From positions 454,500-518,499 of the forward strand of contig CAXAMN010029061.1 in NCBI GenBank assembly GCA_963970005.1: a DNA stretch of 64,000 nucleotides. Reading direction: 5' to 3'. Positions 55,431 to 64,000 of this stretch are shown piece by piece. The position numbers and the translations under genes are program-made. Position 1 is the stretch's first letter. Each line of letters begins with the position of its first letter. The stretch is from Durusdinium trenchii (taxonomy: Eukaryota > Sar > Dinophyceae > Suessiales > Symbiodiniaceae). A model generated the notes under the pieces. That model was not told the origin of the DNA, did not search any database, and worked only from the letters and a program-made list of their open reading frames with translations.

Positions 55431-57736
55431 GAGACCGAATGCAGTCAGGAACCCCTAAGCTTCAAACTGCCAAAGGGACAGTGTTCCCGACACTCTGCAC
55501 TGAAGTTCCCGACATCGGCAAGCTTCGTCATGTTGATTATCAATAAGGGGCGCCCTTTTGACACTCCAAAAAGATCCAAAAGTTTGAAGTGCAACGGATA
55601 AGGGCACCCCACAAAAGCAGATGCAAAGACATGACCTCAAAGTTTCTCAATCGGTACAAAGGCTCTCTTTCGTCCCCTCCCTTCTCAGGTATGAGACTTG
55701 TGAGTCTGTGAAACATGTGAAACATGCACTGCGTAAGAGTACAGAAGCAACGAAGGAATGACCCAACTGCAAAAAAATGAAATAGGGAGGGGGTTGGGCT
55801 AGTCATCAGGTTCATGACATTCTCGTGGTTTCACAACTGCAGAGGTGACACCAGCCACTTCATTGTTCAATCTGTCATGCTACGTCTATCTCGTCTCAGT
55901 ACTTATAGTTTCTGATTCTCGTGGCCACTTGTGGCCTCGGATACAACAGGGGCGGGTTCAAAAGTGAAGCGACATGAAAGGAGACAACATGGGCAGCGTC
56001 GCAACAGGATCCGCTGTCAGCTAGTCTATCAATTGTTCCAGGGAGCGTCAACATGCATCAACCCATGCACTTCCTCTCAATGTCAACTGTGTTGTTTGGC
56101 CTGGGTTCCTCCCATCTTGTGGGTTGCCCAAAACCATGATAGCCTAGCAAGGAGATTCCCAGCTTAGACAGATGTTTGGTCGACGTTCATACAGATCGCA
56201 ACTATTTTAGAGGCAGCCTTGGCAGCGCATGTAAGTCGCATAGCATTGCTATAAATTGATTAAATCAGCACGAGGACAAGGTTGCAACATACCAAGTCGG
56301 TTTCTTTGTGTTTCCACTTGGCAGTTCGCAGATTGGGGCGAGACTCGGCACACTCAACGGAGAACAAGAAAACTGAAATTGGCTGTTGTGTGTAATTGGC
56401 AAGCTAAGTTGCTGTCCCCACAACCCAAGTCCCGCCTGGAAGATGTATTGAATTCAAGGGGCGCTATTGGAGTTCTTACTTCAAGTATAGGAAGAGGTGC
56501 CTGTCTGCGCTTTAGCCAGATGTGTATGGCCGCGCAATTTGGAGCATGCACGCCCGTGCCGCTGCTATGGTGCTGCCCCCAAATAGGTGTTTACGCTGGT
56601 GTATTTGCTCCTAGTGCTACAATTAGATCAGTTGTGTTGTGCACTATAGGCAGACTATAGGCCTGTTTTTGCAAAACAGGCGCTGCTTGAGCCACTGTGG
56701 CGACTTGTGGCTATCTTTGGCTCCACCCTTGCTTGGTCCGCCTTGCTCGAAGTTCCAGCGTTCTTTGCTCAACAAGCCCCAGCAGAATAGCTTGTAATCG
56801 GTGACTGGGTGCGGCGGACGCTCTATTAGAGCATGTTGCATCTAGCATCTTAAACCCCTTGACATGCTACTGATGATTAAAATATATAAAAAAAAATTTG
56901 GTGAGGTGCCTTGCTTGTACTGAAGTTAGCGACTCTTGCAAGTGGGCGCACCCACCACAATTGCATCATTGGATTTAGTATGATTTAGTCAACTATATTT
57001 TGCAGACATGTAACAACCCCGTTGCTCGAATGAACCAGCAAAATGCAACAAGTGTTACAGAAGAAGGCCTGCAGCGCCAAAACCTATTATCGCAGCTGCC
57101 TCGGCCTGCTTTGGGTGTGATGGAAACACGAAAGGTTGCTGGTGGCGCATGCACAAACAATTGGCATGAAGATGATCGACAATGTGTCCAAGAACAGCTG
57201 CAAATGGAACAGGCTTGTGTTTCAGATGACAGATGTGAGGAGCCACGTCGGTGATCATATTGGAAATGCTTTGTGTCAATCTTACCCGCAGAGCACGACA
57301 CAGTCAGGACGAAAAGTAACCATTGTACAAACTCAGAAAACGATGATTGAAACATGTTGAAATTGTCCGTTGTACCCATTTTAAGTGCAATCCATTCAGA
57401 GACAAAATCGAGGTATTCGAAGCAAAGGAAAGGGAAGATGATCCGCCATCCAAAAAAAAATAATAAACAGCTTGACTGAGGCCTGGGTACGCAGGACATG
57501 TTCCCGGCGCCAGGTTGGAGGCCTTCAGTGAGTTCAAGGAAATAAGAGGATAAAAAACAGGGTTCCAGGTTTCCTTCAATATGTTTCCTTTAAAGAGGCC
57601 TCAAAAGGCAAGCGTATGAGACTGACCGGTTGTTTTTCTCTTTTTTCCTGTCAATCCTTTGTGTGCTGTGCCCCGCTGTGTTTTCAGGGCGAGGCAATTG
57701 CAGCGACCTTTGGGCGCAGTGGACTGAGCTTTTACT
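55431..57736. other. No convincing gene
   Basis: A TTTTGCAG acceptor at 57004 precedes a frame reading TCNNPVARMNQQNATSVTEE then GLQRQNLLSQLPRPALGV; unassigned. The rest has short frames only. Confidence 0.35.
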
Positions 57737-59047
57737 ACTAGTAGTAGCTTCTTGTTACTAGTAGTAAGGCCAGGAGCTCCTAGTAGCGATGCCAGGAGCC
57801 CCTAGTAGCGTCCTTGCTCCTAGTAGCGATGCCAGGTAGCGTCCTGGCTCCTAGTAGCGATGCCAAGAGCCCCTAGAAGCATCCTTGCTCCTAGGAGCTC
57901 TAGTAGCGTCCTTGCTCCTAGTAGCGATGGCAGGAGCCCACAGCAGCGTCCTTGCTCCTAGTAGCGATGCCAGGAGCCCCCCAGCAGCGTCCTTGCTCCT
58001 AGTAGCTTTGCCAGGAGCCCCTAGTAGCGTCAATTGCTCCTAGTAGCGATGCCAGGACCCCTAGTAGCGTCCTTGCTCCTAGTAGCGATGCCAGGAGCCC
58101 CTAGTAGCGTCATTGCTCCTAGTAGCGATGCCAGGAGCCCTAGCAGCGTCCTTGCTCCTAGTAGCTTTGCCAGGAGCCCCTAGTAGCGTCCTTGCTCCTA
58201 GTAGCGGTGCCAGGAGCCCCTAGTAGCGTCCTTGCTCCTAGTAGCGATGCCACGAGCCCCTAGTAGCTTCCTTGCTCCTAGTAGCGATGCCAGGAGCCTC
58301 TAGTAGCGTCCTTGCTCCTAGTAGCGATGCCAGGAGCCCCTAGTAGCGTCCTTGCTCCTAGTAGCGATGCCAGGAGCCCCTAGTAGCGCCCTTGCTCCTA
58401 GTAGTACGGCCAGGAGGGAGCCCCTAGTAGCGTCAATTGCTCCTAGTAGCGATGCCAGGAGCCCCTAGTAGCGTCCTTGCTCCTAGTAGTACGGCCAGGA
58501 GCACCTACTGGCGTCCTTGCTCCTAGTAGTGATGCCAGGAGCCCCTAGTAGCGTCCTTGCTCCTAGTAGCGATGCCAGGAGCCCCTAGTAGCGTCCTTGC
58601 TCCTAGTAGCGATGCCAGGAGCCCCTAGTAGCGCCCTTGCTCCTAGTAGTACGGCCAGGAGCCCCTGGTAGCTTCCCTACTCCTAGTAGCGATGCCAGGA
58701 GCCCCTAGTAGCGTCAATTGCTCCTAGTAGCGATGCCAGGAGCCCCTAGTAGCGTCCTTGCTCCTAGTAGCGATGCCACGAGCTCCTAGTAGCGTCCTTG
58801 CTCCTAGTAGCGATGGCAGGAGCTCCTAGTAGCGTCCTTGCTTCTAGTAGCGATGCCAGGAGCCCCTAGTAGCGTCCTTGCTCCTAGTAGCGATGCCAGG
58901 AGCCCCTACAAGCGTCCTTGCTCCTAGTAGTCGTGCTAGGAGCCCTAGTGCGTCCTTGCTCCTAGTAGCGATGCCAGGAGCCCCTAGTAGCGTCCTTGCT
59001 CCTAGTAGCGATGCCAGGAGCCCCTAGTAGCGTCCTTGTTCCTAGTA
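57737..59047 (+). repeat. Minisatellite array: about 33 copies of a 40-bp unit built of two 20-bp monomers
   Basis: The unit is CTTGCTCCTAGTAGCGATGC followed by CAGGAGCCCCTAGTAGCGTC. The two 20-base halves share CCTAGTAGCG, so the 40-bp unit is a two-monomer higher-order repeat. CTCCT in the first half can pair with AGGAG in the second. Variants with TACGGCC (58398, 58487, 58647) and TCAATTG (58028, 58432, 58712) recur at intervals, pointing to amplification of multi-unit blocks. The left edge is a CTTGTTACTAGTAGTAAGGC unit, the form seen at 63.5 kb. Confidence 0.95.
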
Positions 59048-60300
59048 TATAAGTCCGCTTGAGAAACAAAAAAGCACCGATATATGATACAGGTGATGTG
59101 TGTGTGTGTGTTTGTGTCATCCTTCCATTGTACATGCAGAAGCACAACCACCAACCTGAACATCACATTAAGAAGAAGTCATCTCGGAAACCTCAAGTGA
59201 ACCACTGACCAGCAAAGGCCTATAGGCTGATATGACAGCATTGCAAAACACGGAATAGAGTTGCAAAAACCCAGCAAAACCTCAATGATAAAAACATGAA
59301 GCCTTGTGTCAAGTCAAACTGACAAAGCACTTGAAGTTGCCAGCCTTGCCACCACCTACTGCGTGTGTATGCTGTTGCCGCCTTTGCTACCTACTGCCCA
59401 CCCGCCCGGCTGCCACAGGATGTTAAGTCAAACAATACTCATTTCCACCTAGCATACCACCCCGGCAACGACCACTCACAGCAATGAACAATCATGGGAT
59501 AAACAGAATAGCCATATTAATACATATATAGATGGTTCGTCCAATGACCCCAAGTGTATATATAATCGATTGTGTTGACAGCCGCGACAGGTACCTTACT
59601 TCGGTTGCTGGTTCTGCACTAGTGGCTGCAAGTAGAACGGGACCATGTCTTAAAAGAAAAGAGAAATGAAAAAAGCCCTTAAATGGGGGTTGCGGCCTCA
59701 CCTTCTGTCTTTCTCCTCTCCTCTTTTAGACATAGTTCAGTTCTACTTGCATAGAACTGTACCCACACTGCACGACTTACCAGTCATCCTTGCTGGTGCC
59801 CACCATCATTGCAGATGTCAAGTTCTGCCTTTAGATTCAGATTCCATTATTGTATGAAATATGTTTGCTTACTGCTTGATGTTTGGGGTCATGCTTCTTG
59901 TAAAGTGTTCGCTGCCACACCAGTAGCGACACCGCTACGTTGGCCTGACAAATTGTGCTGATACTGCCGGTTCTGTGCCCCGACTATTTGTGAGACCACA
60001 TATGCAAATGGTATTGAAGTTGTATTGCCACGGCCAAGAAACAGACCCACCCTGGCCCTTTATTTGTTTGTTTTTTGCTCAGGCTCCTTGCGAATTGCAC
60101 AAGGTGTACGCAGCCAAAAAACATGCGATGTTCAGGCGCATTGCCGTGAGTTCTGCTGAACAAGGGCCGACATGCTGACCTTTGAATGACTATAGGCGAT
60201 GCGTCTTCAGTGTGAGGAAAAGGATAGACAGCTCAGGAGCTTGGAGAGTAAGGGGAGTAGAGAGGCAAGACGCAGACTTTTGATGACTCTTTCATTTCTC
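59048..60300. other. No convincing gene; fold-back at 59.63-59.75 kb
   Basis: A GT run lies at 59096-59117. A frame after GCTCAG at 60082 reads APCELHKVYAAKKHAMFRRI and may be an upstream exon of the gene that follows, but this is not established. Confidence 0.35.
59628..59750. repeat. Imperfect inverted repeat
   Basis: GCAAGTAGAACGGGACCATG (from 59628) with TCTTAAAAGAAAAGAG faces CTCTTTTAGACATAGTTC and AGTTCTACTTGC (59721-59750). About 25 of 30 arm positions pair, with a short indel. Confidence 0.55.
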
Positions 60301-60307
60301 CAGGAGC

Positions 60308-62924
60308 ATGATCCCACCAACACTGGCACCTTTGTGCGCTGAGAAACATTCAGCCTTCAAGACATCACCAGCACTGATTCTGACGAGGTACGACAAAAGG
60401 GGAATTGGATACCAACCTGCAGGGGACACCAGGCATTCAAGGATTCCAGAATCCAATGAGGACAGTTCAAAAGCAGAGTGCATTTGTGAGAGATGCTTAG
60501 ACATACAAAATATAAGAATCGTCACTTCATGCTACACACAGCGGACCAGCCAGAATAGGCAGGCCGGCGGCCAGCACTTCGCTGTTATTTACAACACTCC
60601 CAAGATCAGTCAGTGGTATGCTTCCTTTTGCGGACCCCAGAACTAATGTGAATTTGCAGGAGAAGCGGCACTACCATTCAAGCCTTGGTTTAACGTAAAT
60701 CTGGCGCGTTTGCTTATCAAATTGCTGTATCTAGTTCATCCCGAAATAGTACGCATGTGTCTTTAAACCAGCAACAAGTGTTTGCAGTACTGCATTCATT
60801 GTGTCAGAAATGTGTTTAGCTTGGACCATGTGATCCATAATGTGGCACGATCGCAAATTGTGATTCGAAGGTCGCTGGCCTATGAGAATCTCGGGGGTGC
60901 TGGGTGGGCAAGGCATGTTTCTTTGTTTCTCACAAGATTATATAAATATTTCAGACATTTGCATATTCCATGCGCATCTCGACATTGGCAGGAAACTGAA
61001 GGGTCATGGTGCCGCCTCGCGTGGGATTCCTGGCTACCAGGGCTTCATTCCAGGGAAGGCACGCGAATTGCAGGAATATCAACCTGCCAGACTGAGCTGC
61101 TAAACCACTGTGACCTGTGCGCAAGGTATCTGAGAATGCGTTTGCTGAAACCTGGTCAAAAACACAGGACTGGGAAGGAGCTCTCTATGTCACGGAGGGG
61201 AGGGAAGACAGCGTGCGAGGAGAAGTCTTTGAGTTCCCACATCGCTGCGCGAGCTGCTGCACCAAAGCAGTGGACCTTGATGGCTGAGGCGCCGATTCGG
61301 TCCGTTTGTTGGTTGTGTTTGATCATTTTTAGATATATGTTTAGGCTACGTTTCAAGCCGCCCTTGCCTGATTTCCCAAATTTGGCTGAGATTCATCTGA
61401 GGGACGAACATCAGTTGCACCAGTACAATCTGATACGATGGCAGAGGCCGACAGGGTGTGTTGGCATCACAACAGCATGAATGCAAAATCAGGCACAAGC
61501 AATCATGTCTTGGCAAACCTGTTGCTGCGCATTGTTGGGCCATTGCTACGGAGTCGGGCCGCCGAAAACACCGAAGCTCAATTTACCTTGCTGATATTTG
61601 GTCACACGAATATAAACTGAGCCAAGGTGCGTTGCAGGAACAAAAGATTCGTGTATGGAAGCCTGAACAGATGCTGTAGCATGCTGTAGCGTGAGGGCTG
61701 TGGCTCGCTCACGCCTTTATTACAAAGGAGCACACACACTGTTCACATTTCAATGCGCTTGGGACTAGTTAGGCACTCCTCAAGACAGCGTTATTAATTC
61801 AGTTGTTTGAATCAATTTATGGTGCTGTATGCTGGTGTATATTCTTCCATGGACACCTTTTCTTGAAGCTGCTCTCAGATGGCTATTTGGAATCCATCGT
61901 ACCAAGATCATGCTCGCGGATGGCCCAGTGCTCAAGATCAGCTAGCACAGGTTGTATAAGAGCTTGCACATATGATTGACAGTTTGTTGTTGAACCTCAC
62001 GGATCGTAGGGTTTACAGCCAGGTCTGACTGCAAAGTCACAGGGAAACACGTGTTGCCCGCCGGGACAAATGCACCTTTGGGCCAGCAGGAGGCTGCAGC
62101 GGCAAACAACTGTTTTTCCTGCTCAATGCTCAATCGTACGTATTATATCTTAAAAATAGACTCATAGACATCAAGAAAGCAATGAAAAAAGGAGGGTCCA
62201 ACAGAGTCCAACTGAAAATCGAACCGTTTCAACGGGAAGGGTTCTTCAAGAGCTCTCCTCCCTGGTCCTTCTCCTTGGCATTTAGTAGCTTCCTTGCTAC
62301 TGCTAGCTACTTCATCCACCTTTTCTTGCTTCTTACCCCAGGTCGGCCATTTTTTCAAAGGAAAACATTCTGTGGACCTTCTTACTCAAAACAATGGTCA
62401 CTTCCGATCGCCTTACCACCTCGGTTTCAGGTCTTGGCATAAAAGGGACAACCAGCTCTGGAGAGTTAGCCGAAAACAAAAGGAAATCCAAGAGCCTAGC
62501 ATGTGCGAAGAAGCTTCTTCTAACCTTCATTTATGTTTACTGCTGTCCATCATGTCCATGTTAATGATGTTAATGTTGCATTTATGAGCAAATCAATTGA
62601 CCGAAACTTGAAGAACAATTGGGTTCCATTCAATCATTGAAAGGCCTTCAATCTGGAGATGCCAGACCTGAATCATGTCCTTCACCATGGAAAAGCTCCA
62701 ATCCTTGGCTACAAGGACCGGGAATACAACTGTTATCATACCTGGCATGGTTGCTTTGTTTGCTTTCCAGCAGTTCTTATTCAGATGTGCTGCAGACATG
62801 CCAGGGCTACATTCCAGGGAAAGTCAGTGAGAATGTCATTGGCGAGAGACAATGCAAAACCATTGCAATCGCAGGCACTGCACGGGTGTTGAGTTCCTTC
62901 TCCATCCCACAGGTCTTGAGATAA
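60308..62924 (+). CDS. Probable multi-exon gene with repeated GYxGxIPGK motif (DUF2475/FAM166-like)
   Basis: Exon 1: after TTTCTCCAG, ATG 60308 reads MIPPTLAPLCAEKHSAFKTS, then ALILTRYDKRGIGYQPAGDT and RHSRIPESNEDSSKAE. A second exon opens after TTGGCAG at 60992: KLKGHGAASRGIPGYQGFIP then GKARELQ. Further pieces near 62660 (LHHGKAPILGYKDREYN) and after GCCAG at 62801 (GYIPGKVSENVIGERQCKTI) repeat the G-Y...IPGK-(x)-EN motif. PGYxGhxP repeats are typical of DUF2475/FAM166-type proteins, which include ciliary microtubule-associated proteins; a flagellar role is an inference. Exon edges after each block, and the region 61.1-62.6 kb, are not resolved. Splicing would have to remove stops between blocks. 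Confidence 0.45.
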
Positions 62925-63156
62925 AGTGTCACATAATATGGCTAGTGCTTCCATGGGGAGACAGCCATGACCAAAACCCATGACAAACGTTCTGGATAAC
63001 ACAATGTACACTTGCCGAGCCAGGCATCCACATTACAGTGATCAAAAGGATGGCACCCGCCCTTAAGGCCTTTTTTTCAACAGTGAGGCAAAAAAGACCA
63101 GAAATAGGACCGTGTGTTGTTTATTCTTGTTGCCCATGGGGCCCCCTGGCTCCTTC
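62925..63156. other. Short region without features
   Basis: No frame, repeat or hairpin worth naming. Confidence 0.3.
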
Positions 63157-63286
63157 CTTAATTAAGTAGACGCCTACTTAAGTAAGGAGATGTTCGTTCA
63201 GGGCGACTAGTTAGCTTCTAGTAACTGGAGGCAAGATAGCTCGGGCCAATGATTTGGTTCCTAGATTTTTAGGGAAACTTAACATG
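63157..63286 (+). repeat. Dispersed repeat family Y, copy 3
   Basis: It begins TTAATTAAGTAGACGCCTAC then TTAAGTAAGG and ends TTGGTTCCTAGATTTTTAGG then GAAACTTAACATGG, the same ends as the copy at 48783. Confidence 0.7.
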
Positions 63287-63520
63287 GATTCACGAGAATA
63301 GAATTGTGAAACACAAGTGAGAATAGAGGGAGACCATGACATTGAGATGAGACCTTGGGCTAGAAACGCTTACTTCGGTACCTTGTACATCGTCAAGGCT
63401 TATAACATGTACTGTACAAGTCGTACGGAAGTGATAAAAATTGTGAATTGTTCTAATTTTATAATAGCTTCTTGTTGTTACTAATTTTCACAAATTTTTG
63501 TAATAATTATTATAATAGCT

Positions 63521-63877
63521 CCTTGTTACTAGTAGTAAGGCATTTGTTACTAGAAGCGATGCACTTGTTCCTAGTAGCTTCTTGTTGCCAAGTTGGATCT
63601 GGAACCAAGTTGTGTATGTGTGTAAACACCCAGGGAACGAGGCTCAACCAGGGGACATGCAGCCATCACAGGGTTTGATCAACCTTCCTAACCATGATAC
63701 ACACCAGAGTCCTTGAGGCTGCTTCGAGGTATGGTCAGGTTGGACTGCAGTAAACGTCCATCGGCACATTTGTGCTTTGTTGTTGTTTGTCAGACATTAG
63801 TTGGAGACTAGTAACAATAAGCTACTAGGAACAAGTGCATCGCGTCTAGTAACAAGTGCCTTACTACTAGTAACAAG
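63521..63877. mobile_element. Fold-back element with about 64-bp arms of CTAGTAACAAG type
   Basis: 63521-63587 (CTTGTTACTAGTAGTAAGGC, ATTTGTTACTAGAAGCGATG, CACTTGTTCCTAGTAGCTTC) is the inverted copy of 63814-63877 with few changes. The 226-base centre is unique. The arm sequence equals that inside the MITE at 20.97-21.05 kb. AT-rich AATAGCT words extend both arms outward. Confidence 0.65.
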
Positions 63878-64000
63878 AAGCTATTAGTAACAAATAGCTA
63901 TTAATTAGTAACAAATAGCTATTAGTGCCATCAAATTACATGTGGCACTTCTTTTGTTTCTTCGCTCGTCTTCCTTTTAACTGCCCTTTCTGATCCGTGT

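Noticed and set aside
57737..59047. CRISPR array
   Set aside because: Repeats are contiguous with no unique spacers, and the genome is eukaryotic.
57851..59147. Frames reading TLLGAPGIATRSKDATR repeatedly
   Set aside because: Read-through of the 40-bp array. A 40-bp unit shifts frame each time and gives no conserved protein.
59924..59937. TAGCGACACCGCTA as an outlying copy of the hairpin word
   Set aside because: Arms and loop are shorter (AGCG-ACAC-CGCT) and it is isolated. It may be chance.
17156..64000. tRNA, 5S rRNA or snRNA genes
   Set aside because: Looked for GGTTCRANNCC B-boxes and cloverleaf pairs by eye; a few GGTTCGAA-like words (for example near 10856 and 51875) lack partners. 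A covariance-model scan would be decisive.

Overview
The window looks like nuclear DNA of a dinoflagellate, most likely a Symbiodiniaceae-type genome. The reasons are: (i) two degenerate protein sets at 0.1-16.8 kb that I recognise as very abundant dinoflagellate mobile-element families (a tyrosine recombinase / phosphatase-like / DUF4326-like / reverse transcriptase polyprotein, and a multi-exon transposase-like family); (ii) introns with non-uniform donor sites; (iii) long gene-poor stretches full of short fold-back and minisatellite repeats; (iv) a possible relic of the spliced leader at the extreme left. No bacterial operon, rRNA, tRNA or CRISPR array was seen. One 10-base run of N (36231-36240) marks an assembly gap.

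Layout. 1-317 and 11773-about 16.7 kb are two halves of one decayed retroelement on the + strand. It is split by an 11.45-kb DNA transposon (318-11771) with 16-bp terminal inverted repeats and subterminal arrays of CTACTTA / TAAGTAG. The inserted element carries at least two multi-exon genes on the - strand. Gene A (about 10.95-4.17 kb) runs from a Pro-rich N-terminal part to a Lys-rich end. Gene B (3852-724) is a large transposase-like protein with a CxxC knuckle. A 15-nt hairpin word, AGCGG-N5-CCGCT, occurs about 21 times in this element. All copies have the same orientation, they sit in introns or untranslated parts, often in pairs, and the word is essentially absent from the other 52 kb.

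The right-hand retroelement half reads, in order: tyrosine-recombinase-like, dual-specificity-phosphatase-like (HCMAGVHR), Cys-rich, methyltransferase-like Rossmann, DUF4326-like, reverse-transcriptase-like and RNase-H-like. It is broken by about eight frameshifts, one in-frame TGA and a probable internal deletion.

16.8-64 kb is sparse. I support one probable host gene, an alpha/beta-hydrolase-fold protein at 36.6-38.4 kb (+), and one probable gene with a repeated G-Y-x-G-x-I-P-G-K motif at 60.3-62.9 kb (+). A few exon-like pieces are weak (26.9, 40.4, 52.1 and 53.5 kb). The rest is repeats: a fold-back MITE (20.7-21.2 kb), a 2.86-kb offset segmental duplication (29.4-33.5 kb), a large palindrome across the assembly gap (36.06-36.41 kb), three dispersed repeat families at 47-63 kb, and a 1.3-kb array of 40-bp units made of two 20-bp monomers (57.7-59.0 kb) with outlying copies at 23.0, 25.7 and 63.5 kb.
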